Notes: a model not told the origin generated them from the letters alone. DNA of 64,000 bases from Hyperoplus lanceolatus (GCA_026929865.2 CM049395.1:14877001-14941000); one strand, 5' to 3'. Shown: positions 39,931 through 54,993, counted from the first letter of the stretch. Translations and numbers: made by a program.

Positions 39931-42900
39931 CTCAAACTACCATAATGAATTCCCTTGGTTGAATTATTGCATACTGCCAATCAAAATTCCCTTTTCATTC
40001 TTGTGAGTTTTGCATCTTGTCACAAGAGGAGTGCGTGGGTGGACAAGGCAATAATGTCACCATTTCTTCTCTTTTTTTGCCTTTCTTTGTTTGTGTCCCT
40101 GATATACCATGACCTCAACCCATCATCTCTCTATGTCTAAGGTACCGCAATTACTGTAAATTCTCAAGCTCGCAACTCTGCAAGCAATGGTGGTGATGAC
40201 TTGGGGAATGTTTACCTGTCTGTACAGTGTGAGCGGGTCAAGTACATTTATGAATTCAGTTCATTGTGTGCCTGAAATGTCTCTTCTCCCGAGCCACACT
40301 GTCACCACATTTCACCTCTCTTTACTTTAGTTTTTGTTGCACTGTGACAATGACGACAGCCCCACAAGGCCTTACCGTGTCAGAGCTGCTTCTATCTCGG
40401 GCAGATCCCTACATCATTTTATTTTCAAAGGGAGCACGCCACAACAGCTGGAACTTGCCCTTGGATCCTGAAGGCAGAAGTGACATATACACACTCGTCT
40501 ACTGCTTTATCTGTCACGCTCATGCCCTTGGTAGCCCTGCTTTATTATACAGTCAAAGAAGTGAGGTGAAGGGAGCAGGTACTGTATATAGAAGACAGGA
40601 AATGCTGCAGCAAGTGAAAAAAACTGTTCAGAGAGCAAGAGAGCTACGTTGCCCACTGATCCACAAAGCAGGACAACGCACAAACATTAAGGAATATCCT
40701 CAACAAATAAAGGTGTGTGTTTGTGTGTCTGTTGTTTTATGGTTTTGAAGCATCACTGTTAACCCTAAAGGCTCATCTACTCCCTCTGCTGGGATGAATT
40801 TTCCACACATGTGCACTCGGATGGCTCTTCCCTGGCGGGGGGAGGAGGGGGGGAGGCTGCTTCCTGAAAGGGGAAAGTGGAGTGAATTGGCAGGGTAACT
40901 GGTACTGGACGCCTGATCAGAGAAAGGATGCTTATTTTTTTAATATATACATTTTTAACTATCCCTAAGGATTTAAGTCCAGGGGCTATTTATAGTGCAT
41001 TAAGAACCTTGGTATAAGCCATGTGTAGGGTGAACAGGGCTAGAGAAGGGGGAGAGTTAAGACAACAGAGGTTTGGATGAGGTAAAGAGAGGATGATGCA
41101 TGCTTTCTGGCTAACTATAGTGTGGGGAATGGGCGATGAGAAGGTGGGGCATGTGAGGATCAGGGAAGCTTGTGTGGGGGAGTATGGTTTATTAAAATGG
41201 GGGTTGTGTGAGCTAAGTCTGGCTGTGCAGACCGGCAGATAGGGCCATATCGCAGGGTTTCAGCTTAAAGAGGCATGTATCAGTCATTGCCACTGGCTCC
41301 ATCGCACACTGCCAGAAACACACAGCTGTTGGCATGTAGGTGTGTGGGAGATTGTGTGTGTGTGTGTGTGTGTGTGTATATGGGGCTGGCGGAGTCATCT
41401 GGCTAACCATACTTCTCTTCAAATTTAAAGCATCTCTTGAGGAGGGTCATGAAAACAAGCTTGCTATTCCGACGGCGGTGTTCAGAGAAATATCCTGTTT
41501 GTTTCCTGCAGCTCCATGGTTATACAGTATCATTGCAGAAATGTAATCAGGGATATGTGTGTCCTCCGGGGCTCTGTGAGTGAGGGATGTTGCCATTCGG
41601 TGCATGCGAAGCAGAAATAGCTGGTTTTGCCTGCGATGGCCTGATCATTTACACTGACACTGATGATGCCATTAGCCAGCTGCCAAGAGGCCTGTCAGAC
41701 ATGTTTCACTGGGCAGAGCTGCGGACACAGAAATGCTAATCTCAGGCTCTAAAAACTCATCTCCTTCCATATTTTAACGGTTTCTTTCTTTAATGTTTAT
41801 GCAATGCTTTAAAGGTCAGGATCCAATTAAAGTATAGCTCAGACTTGCCATAAGAAAGGCATGGCATTAAAAGCCATACGCTGGTAGATTGAAGAACTCA
41901 AAGGGAAAAGCAGACGTGTCATTTGCAAGATGCTCATCACTGCTGTAGGCATCTCAAACTGACAACGTCAAATCGGGGTATTGCAATTTCATCTATTTGA
42001 CCTATTGTTGACTAACAAAAGATTGGGTAATGTTTTATGATTTTGATGGACAGAAAGATGGACAAATAAGGTTGGAAAGGTAATAGCTTTCTCAAACAGT
42101 ACAATATAATAAGTCACTGAAAAACTGCAGAAAAATAATTCCTTGACTATGTTTGTCTGACATCTTTTCAGAAGGATGTCAGCGCTTCACACACCATCCA
42201 ATTCAAACAGTACAGACATTTGAAAAAGTGAATATCACAGCATATTTTTCCCAGATTTAATGAAAACTCACTTCAAGGCGGTCTACACCATCTAGTGTAT
42301 GTCAGCTGGCATATCAAAGAAGAAATATGCAGAAATACTTCAACTCCCCTAAAATGTCAACATCTTTCAGAGGACACACAAGCCCCCTTCAAATATATTA
42401 TGAGTGCAGTGTAATAGGCCTAACCTACCTTTCCTCAGTTGTTATGTCTGAACAGGTGTCATGGCATAACAAAGCAGCATCAGGATTTGACAGGCAGTGG
42501 GATGACAGGATATAATAATTCTGACAGTGTTCTTGAGAATAGATAAAATGAGATATATTTGCAATGGCACAATTGTGGATTTTTTTTTTTACAAAAAGTG
42601 CAGCATCTGGTCTTGACTTCTGTGTATAGGCCCTATGTACCACTGTGGCCTGCAATTAATCAACAATATGGTCTACCTTGTGTGTCTTCGTATGAGCGGG
42701 GGCTCCTGCATTGATAGCATAATTAGTAAGTGAAGTATCCGCAGAGAACAATGGCAATCAATAAAAGCGACTGGATGCTCAAACCACATACAGTGTAATT
42801 ATCACAATAATTACTACTTGGGTCAAAGTCTATCTGCAATTTAGGAGTCACATGCTCTGATAATCAGCACTTACTTTGTGAGGTTTTCACTTTGTGAAGT

Positions 42901-45900
42901 GCAGAAAAAGTATCCCTTTAATATTTTACAGAAAAAAATTAAGAAAACTATAGAAAACATAGTTTAAAAGATTTTATTTTATTTTATTGTTAGATGTATT
43001 ATGTAGGAATGATCATGATCTGTGACATGTACATTTCACCCAAATAGAAAGCTTGACATTTTAGGAAATGTTCTTCCTGTCCACATTCTTACAGACTTGA
43101 AAAACAATGAATATAAATAGTCAGGTACATAACCCTTCATTCTTACTGTAGTAGCATGTGAGTGGTCAATTTTCTCATCTTACTCTCTGCAAGAAAAGAA
43201 ATAAGCCTCATTCCCAAAAAATATGAAACTTAAAGTTATAGCTACAACGTATTAATGCATTTACATTGTTTATGGTTAGGTAACTATAATGAAGCATCTT
43301 AGAACTGGTCACAGCTGTAACGTCAGCTACGGCAAGTAATTTCAATCACCTGTATGTGATTTACTTCTTTTGTTAAGCTTATGTCTGTCTGTTTGTGGGA
43401 GGATTTATATGTGGGGGAGTAAGTTTGAGTCATACAGCATGCTAACAAGAAAACTGGGCGAAATTAATATATGGAAAGCAGTTAGGCTGGATTTTAAAGT
43501 AATGGTTTGTCATTGCTTACTGGCAGAGCATAATGCATATGTCTGTCCTTTTCAAAAAGGAGCATTATAATTGTATGGTTTATCATAGTGAGTCAAACAT
43601 AATTACAGAAGAAACAGTCTTTAATATCCAATCTGAGGTCAGTAATGTATTCTCATTCACACTTTCTGCGTAAGAAAGTGTGTTAAGTTATTGGCATCAT
43701 CTCTTTAAACATATGTCAACATGCGCATTCAATGTATTGCAATGTGGTCTTTTAGATAGCAGTTGGATCTGATGAACACATCTGCTAATGTGTGAGGTTA
43801 TAACATTTCACCACAAACAAATGGACAAACAGGATACACAGTATATCTCCTTACATGTATTATGAATCCTGGCTGATCTCATGTTACTACAGATATTCCC
43901 CTGTGAGCACCTTATCCCTCCATTCTCAACAGCTACAGCATCTTTAGTGTATGTAAATGAAGATAAAGCAAAAACACTGTCCATCGGGGCACCAGGGAGG
44001 TGGTCCTGCTCTCTGGCCCATTAAAGGGGGACTCCATTATCTGCACTCTGTACTACACACACACACATACAAAATGACAGCAGTGCAGACTATAGCCACA
44101 TAAAGTAGTCCACCTTAAGTAGCTCCCCTCCACGCCACTCCATGCATATTTTATCAGAGAAAGCATTAAAAGCCAAAGGAATAAGGAATGCCTGGCTAGG
44201 CAGCTGGGTTAGCTCTACGCCCTATTTCTTTTCTAGTTCAGGACGCTTTAGTTTTTCTTTCAAATATGCACCGAGCTGGACAGAGGACATGTCATGAGAA
44301 TCAAAAAAGAGATTGTAAAAACAGGACTGTATAGGACAAAAGATGGAGCGGGTGAATGCCAGACAAAAATACCCCATGGGACAAGATTGCATTGTTGACC
44401 GGTGATGCCTTCACCAGTATCTCTTTTCATTTCCTGCCTTTCCTCCAAACTTGCTTTTTCTGGGAGTTTTGTTACCAAATAAGTGGAGGCAAAAAGCACA
44501 CCTGGTGATATGTCATTCCCCATAGGCTGATCACCTTTCCAGTTAAGGGACGTCAGCTTAGTACTGGAGAAGTAGCATGTCTGACACCAAGCTTTTCCTA
44601 AAACACACTGACCCGAGACCAAAAACACACATCCATCACTGAGGCTGATAATTGCAGCTGGATGGCTCGATTCATGGTCGAGCAGTTTTGCATATTGGTA
44701 TGGAGCGTTCATAATATTTGTTTGCATCAGCGTTAGATTGGGTGATTACAGCTCACTCTACTGAATACTTAGCTGTGTAACACCCTGGTTAAGTCAACAT
44801 CCCCGTCTTTCATTGGCTGGCATTATTATGCATTCTGGCCTCACACAGGCAGATTGTTCTGTCAGTGTAACACTCATCTTGCTTTGTCCTTTTCTCGCTC
44901 CGGATGGCGGTGAGGTCAGCTAAGAGTCAGTTCTGTCAAACAAACCATAAAAGGACATGGTACTACTGCGATGTTCTTCCCTCTAACTCACCTCTGAGAA
45001 TAAGTATTCAACATCCTTGCCAACTGGACTTAACAGCTGTTTGCATGTGTTTATGTTTGTGAATGTAAATGTTCATACAAAATTGTTGGTATTTATCTTG
45101 AATTGCACATGTACATTTGTGTGGGCACATACGTGATGATGGGTGTGTTGGACAGTTAACTGCAACTGAAAAGCATGTAAGATGAATTTTTGTAGGAATA
45201 GCTGGAAGTTGACTTAATATATTTCAGGCTTCACATCATATCAACATTAACATTTCCATCTTGTTTTATAATATTAAGAGTTTGCTTATGATTCTTCTGC
45301 ACAATTTAGTGATCAGTCAACTTTTAACAGCCTCTGTACATCCTGGTGACTTTAAAGATGATAGAGCCTCTTGTATCCTAGGTTTTATATTGACCAATGT
45401 GAGTCACTCACCACTCCACCCTTCCTCATCTTTATATATTGTGATATGTATGATTATTAAAGTTTTTGTTATTTCTTGTCATCAGAGTGACTGAATCGAC
45501 CAAGAGCCAAAGCCTTACATGTCAAATATTGACATTATATACTTAAAAGGACATTGTACCTAATCCAGTAAAGTAAAAATACTGTATCCATACTATATAG
45601 TATACTAGTCGTTTTGGCTTTGTGTCGTTGTGGCCTTTATCAGCTTCATCACAGGTTGATAGTTCTGTGGAAATCAGGGAGGGAGGTGGGGCATCTTATA
45701 ATGTCACCCCGTCCAAGAGAGCAGTAACCTGGCAGCAGGGACCTCCAGGATACAAGGCCTTTACTCCAGGTTGGCTCCGGAGGTGAGTGTGTGTATATAG
45801 CTGGCATGTTTGTTTGCCATCTGCAAGCCCCAGGGATCCTGGCTTAAGGTGGGTACCAAGGCACAAAAATGCAAGCAAATGTACACATTTGTCCTACATA

Positions 45901-48900
45901 CTCAGCAACCTCACTGCTGAGGCTTGTCAAAGTTTGGGGGCCAGCTTGTGTGAACAAAAAGTGAACTATAATCACTCTCAATGCAAAAGATCAAAATCCC
46001 ATTTCCGGGAAAGAAGGCAGCGCTGAGCTGAACCAAAGAACCCTCCAGCAAAAGCTCTCTCCCTTTCTCAAGCTATCTCTCTCTCTCACACACTCACACA
46101 CTAACACGAATGTGTCCTGTGATATTAAGGAATATGAGTAACATCGCCAAAGGCAAGTCAGTTTTATTGGCCAGCACAGATCAAAGATGCCTTTTTTATT
46201 CTCATCATCTATGACTCCTGTGATCAGCTGAGGAAGAAATAGATGAAACATGAAATATAAATGTTTGGGATGTAAATGGCTACAGCTAGTGTTGCCAAGA
46301 GGACCCAAAAGTCCATTACAAACATTTTAGTGATTTGGCAGAGATCAGTGTGAGGATACTTCACTGCCATTGCTGTTATTGGAAAGCCCGGATTAGTGCC
46401 TTGATACTATGGATCTATTGACAGTGATTATGAGCTTGAGTGAACAAAGAGATTGGTAAACATACAAATTTAGGTGATGAAGATGATGCCAATACAGGAC
46501 GGTCAATCAAAGCCAAGTCCCCTGCCAGTTTATTCGTGCCGATCTACTGGTGCATTGCTGCCGAAAAGATAATGGGGATAATACCAATGGACAAAGCAGC
46601 CATTCCTTCCCCATGCATGTCCACTCTTGGTTTGTAAGAGTTTTCTGTTTGGTGCACAGATGCAAAGGGAAAGCGGAGTTAGAGATCATATTTGTTGAAT
46701 TAGTGAGCTCAAAGCTGCTTCTCCTAATCCAGAGATTAGCAAAATTATAAGAGGCCTCTCTTCCTGCTCACAGACACACAGAGACAAAACAGAGTGGGTT
46801 TGGCTCGGTCCTGAAAAACGCACTGGTACTATCTCCACTCTCTCAGAACAGTCCCTTGGCCACAGTAGTGAGAGTCCTTACTGGGAGATCCACAGCAAGC
46901 CAGTAAAGGCTTATTGCCAGACCAGTGTGAGCAGTGCCTTGGAACCCACTAGCGAGTTGGGTAGTGGAGACCAGTGCTGGGTTGAAGATTAACCTACTAG
47001 CACAATTGAAAATGTTCCAGGCCTTTTATTTCAGACACTGCTGGGTTTATTGGATGGCAGTCTTTTTTCTTTGTCTACTATGGTTCACATGTTCAAATAT
47101 TCCTGGAGATTTTCACACACACAGGCAAACAGGCACATTATGTTCGTCATATCAGGAAAAAAAAAGCTACACTCATTTACAAAGGTTACATTTTGGCAAG
47201 TTAAGCAACAAAGTTCTCTCCTAAAGAGGGCTAAAACCTCGCTTGGTTGGGAAATTAAATTCAACGAGAGCCTGTCTCACATGCTTTACTGTAACAAAAA
47301 AAAAATAGATATATAAAAAAAGGGATTTAGATGATCATCACAAATATCAAACCAATGCATACACATATAAGCAAAGGAAGAGGCAGAGCACAGAAAATAG
47401 AAAAATACACTTATCTGTGTCTTTTTGACCCCGGGGAATTCAGAGTATAATGCCGCTGGAGCTAATTCACTTGCAAAAGAGTTGAGCAAGGATGTAAAGC
47501 TTGATTCACTGTGGACTCCGACCATGAAAAAGCCTCTTTTCCTCCAACCTTTCACACAGACAAAGAGCTGCCGCATCTCCACTCTCGGCTTTGAATCTGC
47601 CTGTGGGACAGAGGCACCCTGTCTCAAAACAAACACTCACCATGAATGAATATATACGTTTGCTTTATGCTGATTGTCCTTTCATACAAAGACTATGAAA
47701 GAGGACAGGCCAGCATAAGGTTTGGAGGACCCGGCTCTTTGCGCAACATTAGAGGGAGGGATCAGGGAGTGCATCTCGTAATGTATTCTTTTTAAGAAAC
47801 TGCTTCTCAGTGGACCGTGAATTGAGCCCTTTCATAGGTGCCCATCTCATACTGGTGTGAAATGAGGTGAAAATAAGCAGACTTAAAAGAGACGGCGTGG
47901 CAGGGAAGCCTCCCCCGGTCTGTCTGCGGAGGTTTTCTGAGGTGACCCAAACAAATCAGCTTTTGAAGGGAGTCAAGGGTGAATTCAGCACACTGGGAAA
48001 CAAACACACATGCAGGCTTCTCTCGCTGTCAGCGGATATGCATGTCAGTGCTAGGGCCTGTCAGCTTCTCATTGCAAGGCTTATGTATCACGTGGTTCAC
48101 TGCCTTCTGGGACGCCTGCACTTTCAGGACTCTGCTAGTCCCTGTGGAACCACAACATACAACCTGTCAGACTGATCACCATGCTCACAACAGACACATG
48201 CACACACAAACATAAGGTACCCACAAACACTGTTGCACTTTTCATTTTGATTCTGAAACTCAAACACGTTCATGAAAGTGACTAGATTCTGAGGAACATA
48301 ATGAACCGAATGGCAACTCTATATCTGCAGCAGAGAGCTTTTACATGGGGGGGCATCTGTGTGCTGCATATTTATCAAAGTGACAGCAGGCGTCAGGGAT
48401 ACAGGGAGTCCAACATAACCACTTACTCACTAATGGCTTACACAGCCATGGATCATTATCCCTCACAGCACAGCACAGCACAGCACAACACAACTCTGCA
48501 CTGCATAGCACCATGCCGCACGGCAACCCCTCAGTTCCAGCATTACGTTGGCTCGACTGCAGTACCAAGTGTGTAGGAGGTAGATACTTCAACCCCCCGA
48601 ATGCTTCCTCAGTTTCTGCATCGAGAGGAGTTGTTCCTTAGTTTAATAGAGTGAAGTTACTAGTCCTGATTTTTGTTATGATTTATTAATGTGTTTAATT
48701 ACAGAAATCTCACAATCAAATTATATGTTGTCATTTTCCTACTTTTGGCTGAGTTCTGGTAAAATAAAAATGTACTCATCAGCGGGATTACTAAATCACA
48801 CAGGTCAAGATATGTGAGGGATAATAAGATGATGAGAATAAATAAGACAACAGCTGCTAGATAATCTTAAATAATCATTTTGGAAGGGAACATGACCGGT

Positions 48901-49857
48901 AATGTTGGCAGAAGTTATCAAAGTCATTGCACTGGAAATATATGCGCAGGCACGACTATGGCAAGTGTGGAAGGTCAAAGATTAAGCAGAAGATCCATCT
49001 GCAAATTGCTGGATGTTTACAAGCAACCATTCATTTTACCATTTGTGTTCTTTTTGTATAGCCGGTTTGTTTATCTGCCCGCTTTCTTATCCTGTCACAT
49101 TACTTGTTTGCCACGTTTCCGGATATCAGCAATCAGCCATGGTGACAATGTTATTATTACCGATAGCAGTCGACCATGGCAGACACGATCGTATTTCCTG
49201 CTTTGACAAGTAAAAGTATCTGCTGTGAAAAGGGTCTATGATGAGAACAACTACAAAGAGCAGAAATCCAGTCATTGCTCTAAGGCCATGTGTTGCCATG
49301 TGTTTTTGTTGGATTTCTCCACTTGCTCATTTGGTGGCCTGCGAACAAAGTTCAGCAATATCACTTGAGTCACTCTGACAGTAAAAAGCAGTGGTTTTTA
49401 TAAGAAACAAGGTGATTAGAAAACTCCCTTTATAGCTGCAAATGCCTCTGCTAATGGTTTCTCGTGGCCGATATAGAAATGCTTAATGACTATGCTTGAT
49501 GCATAACTTCATAAGGACTGTTTGTTCTGTACTGTATAGGAGCCATTACAAACTAAGATTTAGAGTCCAATTTAAAATGTAATATTTGGCACCACTGTGG
49601 CCACGTTTTTCTTTGTGGTTGGAAGGGAGAGTCAACTTGTGAGTAAAGAGAGAGATGTGAAGTGAAGGTCATTGCAAACGGTATGGACCCTAGTAAAAGC
49701 ATTTTGATATGTGACTTGTCGGAACAGGTGAAAGAGTGACAGGGTTTTAGATGAAGAGAAAGAGAGTGAGAGTGGCGGTGCCCCATCTGTTTGCTACAGG
49801 CGAGAGAAATAATGATGGATCAATTGTTCCGGCAATTAGAATTCAAAGAGACAGAGG

Positions 49858-49862
<5 letters not shown>
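39931..49862. other. Long gene-free stretch, mostly unique sequence
   Basis: Almost 10 kb with only small simple repeats: (GT)12 near 41354-41377 and CACAG repeats at ~48468-48486. The longest open frames (40266-40748, and 44260-44727 on the minus strand) show no domain, no splice context and no codon bias I would trust. 41560-42000 and 47420-47640 have a composition that could mark conserved non-coding elements. I see no transposon ends. Confidence 0.55.

Positions 49863-49922
<60 letters not shown>
49863..49922 (+). repeat. (GA)30 microsatellite
   Basis: Uninterrupted purine dinucleotide repeat. Confidence 0.97.
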
Positions 49923-49927
<5 letters not shown>

Positions 49928-52900
49928 GGCGTGTTGAGGAGCCCCTGTGAAGAGGGTGTGATTTCACAGGCCAAGTGTGAATGGCTAACACGACTGAGGG
50001 AGGGAGGTGAGAGCAGGCCCTGAGGTGATAGGGACATTGTCTGTTTGGAGGGAGGAGGTGGGTGGATGGGTGATGAGGATACAGTCAGGGCTGAGGATGC
50101 CAATGCTTAAAGCCCCCCCCCCCCCCAAGCCCTTATGTCACTGGGCAACATTCGCAAACATGTTATAAGTAACAATTCAGTGAGATTGCAATAGAACATT
50201 TCTGTAAATTTGCATATTTTCTCACAATTTTGTTACATTGTGGCCTTCCGTCAAAACTTATTTTGGAGTTTTCCATCACTGGTAACGTCAATCAGCCTTT
50301 TCAAATCCAAACAGCTTATTTACAACATGTATTCACACAATCCACTGTTGTACAACAACAACAAAATCACATTTTGTTTTCATCCGTCTGTCTTATAGTT
50401 TGCAGCAGTGCAAATGAACAAATTCACTACAGTGATTTATTGATGTTGTTTTCTCTGCAATGCTGATGCAAGAATATACCTCATAGCTCTAAACACATAC
50501 AAGGTAATGGTAATATTTAGAATGCTGTACAAGTGGTAACTGAGCAGTGTGGGCCCCCCAGAAGAACAGCTGAAGAATCTACTTGGACAACTGGAAATAG
50601 ATGCAGCTGGACAAGTCCAAGAATGGATGACCATATCGAATAATACATAGGTAAGAGATACATACAGACTGCAAGCTGGACTTCCTTACACACTGTTTGC
50701 TGGATCTGGGCTGTCCTAGCTCTTGTGCATTTATCATTCATTCTCTTTGATGGTCATTCATGATCTTTGATTGTCATTAAACTATTCATCCGATAGAAGT
50801 TCCTGCTCAAGCTTGCTTATCTAATTCCTGAGTCATTCCCTGATTCTATGGTTATTCATAATAACAAGTGACTTTATAGTTTTCTGATTTAATATTGACT
50901 CTGGGTTCCTGGGTTCTGGGTTTGTGTACTTAAAAGCATTTGGGACATGGGGTCAGCAAAAGGGTGTGAGAAGACGATCAGTGTTTCTGCAGGGGAGGAA
51001 GTTGAGAAGAGTGAGAATGGCATTGGGACGTTGGAACCAAACAGAAGTAACAGCCCAGCCCTTTTTCTTTCCTGACAGCCATCCCAAATGTCCACCAGAG
51101 GAACATGATGATATATCCTGTATGTCTCCCTATGGGGCGACTGTTTACTCTTACTGCTGGCCTGCTCTGCAGTGATGGAACCTTATTGCTGGCACTGCAC
51201 TTTTCCACTGAGACAGTCAGTGCTAATTCAATTAAGCAGGCGCTTTGTTGGGGCTCTGCATTACACACATGTATGCAAATTGACTTGCACACATACAGTA
51301 ACTGATGAATTCTAAATGATTACCTTAGCCTGCGTGTTGCACCCCAGACGTATTTCCCTGTTATAAACAAAATCTGGTTGTGGCGTTTATATTTATTGCT
51401 AATTCATTTTCATAGCACACAAACCATAGGGGAACCCATTTTAAACAACTACTTAAACAAATTAACAAAATACATTGTGGTCCGTGCAAAGTCACTAAGG
51501 GGAGGCAGACATACTGTATCTCTCTCACCCTTCCTGTCTTGCATTGCTCGCAACCAACAAAGGGGACTAAAGTTAAAGCTAGTTCTCTGTCCTTGTAGTT
51601 CTTCAAGGTCCCAGACTGGTGGGCAGTGCGAGCAGATTTCTTTCTGTGACCAATGAGCCTTGAAGAATAGAGAAAATGACCTCTGAGGAAAAGATGGAGG
51701 ACACAGAGAGGGATGAAGTAGAGGAGAGGGGAAACTAAAGTTGCAGAACGGAGGAACTTAAAATGATCCGGACTGTGTGGAAAGCCAGCACAGAGGGAAG
51801 GAGATATGACACACACTGAGTCTCTAATGAGACTTGTCATATTGATGGCAGGCTGAAGAGGATGGGGAAAAATATATATTTTAAAATGTCATTAAATATT
51901 TGGAAAAGCTTTTGGTTAATCAAACTCTTTGCATATTTCAAACCTTGCTCCATGAATTAGTCATAAGGGTGTAGTGCTGTTAACCTGTGTTGTACAGCAG
52001 TTTCAGCTGTAAGGCCACTGCTTTTCTTCCATAACTGGTGGTGGCAATCATATACTTTCTGGAAGGGTGCACCTAATGGCACATCTCCAACCTGTTTTGG
52101 CTTCGGAGGTGATTTAGCGATTATGACAAGAAATTTTTCTCAAAACTGAAGAGTCTGGGGAACATTTTGTACTAACAGCTTGGTTATCATGCCAACTTTC
52201 TAAGCTGGGCTGGTCTGCTGGAGAATTTTGCATCTGAAAAATGTCACGCTAGATGAATAGTATAGGCTCTCTGTGCACTGTGCGAGAAGTACAAGGAACA
52301 AGCCACTGCATACCATAAACACAAATGGACTTCCTAATAATTGTGGAATAGCTTTCCTTTAATCTTGTCAAACACAAACTAATGTTTCCCCTGGTAGAAT
52401 ATTTCTTTTGGATTTTGCTGTCTCGAGGATATTAATGCCCCATTTCTATGCTGGTATATATTGTTAGGTTCAGCTCCAAGTTAAGCAGCACTTTTGCCAA
52501 GGATCAGAGTCAGATTCACAGGCAAACATAGTACATGGTGTGACAGTGAGCAATACACCGCCATTTTGCAATCACTAGTCATTTTCTGTAAAATGTCCTT
52601 GGCTTAACTTTGGGGATGTGCAAATAAAAGGTTACTAGGAAAGATGACATACAACCATTACTCTGTAAACCACATCAGATGCCCATGTTAAGACAAGCAT
52701 GGTGGATATACCTCTTCCATATAGTTAAACAATCCCAGTGGGCCGATGTTTCTTCTGTTTTGCTCGTTACCCACTCTGACTTTACAGAACTGTTACTTAC
52801 ACTGGACAACCATTCACCTGGGACCCAATGTACATGGCAACCAAACATGTTTTCATCTCCCTTGACAGTTTATAGTAAGGCACTGCAGATTTACTTATGA

Positions 52901-52994
52901 TGGAGGACATACTGTACATTTCCTCTTAGGTGAAACTTTTCATAGCAGATGTGCTCAAGAAGAGTCAAAAGGTCTCTTGTCAGTTTTTCAGTCA
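49923..52994. other. Gene-free stretch, poly-C run
   Basis: A poly-C run of about 14 bases lies near 50113-50126. The open frame at 51361-51840 (minus strand) has no domain. Otherwise unique. Confidence 0.55.
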
Positions 52995-53336
52995 TAGTAT
53001 TACTAAATTAATCGCCAACTATTTTGATTATCGACTAATCTTTTTGAGTCATTTTTAATAAACAATTTCCAAATTCTCTGTTTTCAGCTTCTCAAATGTG
53101 AATTTTTTCTGGTTTCCTTTAATCCTCTTATGACAGTAAACTGAAATATCTTTGTGTTTTGGACATAACAATACATTCGAGGACATTAACATGGGCTTTG
53201 TAAAACTGATCAACATTTTTCAAAATGTTCTGACATTTTACGGACCAAATCACTGATTGATTAATAATTGATTAATCATCAAAATAATCGACAGAGTAAT
53301 CGATTATCAAAATAATCAATAGTTACAGCCCTGTTA
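52995..53336. repeat. Diverged teleost interspersed repeat (hAT-like, TTAATCGATTA type)
   Basis: The series ATTGATTAATAATTGATTAA, AAAATAATCGACAG, GTAATCGATTATC and AGTTACAGCCCTG at the right end, with TTTTGATTATCGACTAATC at the left, matches a very common fish repeat. The body has GACAGTAAACTGAAATATCTT and TTTTGGACATAAC. The ends are too worn to show a duplication. Confidence 0.7.
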
Positions 53337-53683
53337 TCAAGCAATTAGGGTAAATCACTCATAAAAGCAAGTCTTCTATAGTTTCCTATAAAGTCCTACT
53401 TAGTGAAATGAAAGGAGAAAGAAAGACACGGACAGACGGACAAAGACGTACAAGGACAGTGACAACAATAGAAGGACACTGGAGAAGGAAAGATGGAGCC
53501 ACAGCGGGGGTGTTGTCACTTCTGCCCAGCCGTTCTTGCATGAGGCTGAAAGATCACCCGTATCCAGTAGCAACAGATGAGGGGAGACAGTGGAATTCTT
53601 CTTCCTTTGCACCCATTCTATAATGCGCAATCACTCACATACAGTCGTCATACTTCTTCATCATTCCACAGGCATAAGAACGC
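53337..53683. other. Gene-free stretch, nothing recognised
   Basis: No repeats or coding signal. Confidence 0.55.
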
Positions 53684-53686
53684 TCA

Positions 53687-54715
53687 GGGTGTATTCACAC
53701 TGGGAAAGTCCGCTAGTTCACTTGCTTTGGTCCAGACCAAATAGAGTTTTTATTTTTTTGTTTGGTGTGGTCCACTTTCATATTGCCCCTTTTGCAAGTG
53801 AACCAGCATTACGAAGCAAAACCACACGTGATCTGAGGTCATTCATTCATTGGACAGACATTCTGGGGTGGAGAGAAACAGGAAGCACAAAGTTAAAACT
53901 GAGAAATATATAATTGATATAATATGGGGTTAAAAATAATAAAATGGCCTACATCTAACCTATAAATAAAGAGGAAAAACATCAAATTATTGTTGTTTCA
54001 TATGGTTATAATACGTAGCCCTATGTCAATGCCATGTTATGTGGCTTGTAGCCTACAATGTGTAACATCATTTTTACTGTATTGTTGGTGCTGGACGCAC
54101 GTCACACGAGAAGAATAGGCTCAAGCTGACACTCATCTGATTAAGCTGTGTATCAGCTGGGTCGGAGCAGCTCAGCTCCAAACTGACACGGGGATAGTAT
54201 TGACGGTCCCGTAGGCTACATGGGAAGCAAAATAAAAACACACACTTCTTGCGCAGCGTGAACCTGTTGGCACTGTGCGGGAGACGCTCCCCTCTCCTTC
54301 ATCTGATCGCTGAACACATTCAGCATGTTTACGCGTCCTCTCGATCAAATGTAATATATTGTTCAGGGCTCCCGGTCAAACCACAACTTATCGTCCTAAC
54401 AATGGCGACAACAACACTTTCCCATAATGTGAAGCTGACGGCTATTTATTAAAAAAGAAGAGAAAGAAAAGGCACAGTGCCTCCTGCATTTGGGTCGGAT
54501 CGAGTCCGGACAAATTCACACCACAAACGAACTGCAGCAGAGTGCGTTTGGAAACGCACCGAGACTACCTCTTCAGCTGGGTCTCGGAACGTTTGTTTGG
54601 TCCGCCCCCGAGTGCGATTGCTGTATTCACACCTGCCTGAAAGATGCGCACCGAAGGCAGAAGTGCATCTGAGTTTGTTTCAACCGAACTAAACACGGCA
54701 TGTGTGAATACACCC
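53687..54715. mobile_element. Inverted-repeat DNA transposon, possible TCA duplication
   Basis: The ends GGGTGTATTCACAC (53687) and GTGTGAATACACCC (ending 54715) are perfect 14-base inverted repeats. TCA stands directly outside both (53684-53686 and 54716-54718), which would fit a 3-bp duplication such as PIF/Harbinger makes. A related TGTATTCACACCTGCC lies inside near 54621, and TTTGGTCC words occur towards both ends. The body of 1029 bp has no recognisable transposase. The family is common in fish, and the duplication is short enough to arise by chance. Confidence 0.72.
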
Positions 54716-54916
54716 TCAGTGGATCAGCTTTGGTCCCACTTTGGTCTGCAGATGTGCGGTTCAATCGACACACTCCATGCTGTCGAGATCTGTCTGACAC
54801 TATCCCCGCTGTGACCGCTATGGCAACCAAGGTTGATGTGAGGACATGCTGCTGCTGCTGGATGGCTGTGGATTTCATTTATGCAGGCCTAATCAACATA
54901 CACATACACGCAAGTG

Positions 54917-54917
<1 letters not shown>

Positions 54918-54993
<76 letters not shown>

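Noticed and set aside
40266-40748. 160-codon open frame
   Set aside because: No recognisable domain or splice context. The end runs into a GT-rich stretch, and composition looks like chance.
44260-44727. 155-codon open frame on the minus strand
   Set aside because: No domain, no conserved pattern and no neighbouring exon-like sequence.
48460-48490. CRISPR-like or tandem array
   Set aside because: Just a short CACAG repeat without spacers.
51361-51840. 159-codon open frame on the minus strand
   Set aside because: No recognisable family. Hydrophobic patches do not form a convincing membrane protein.
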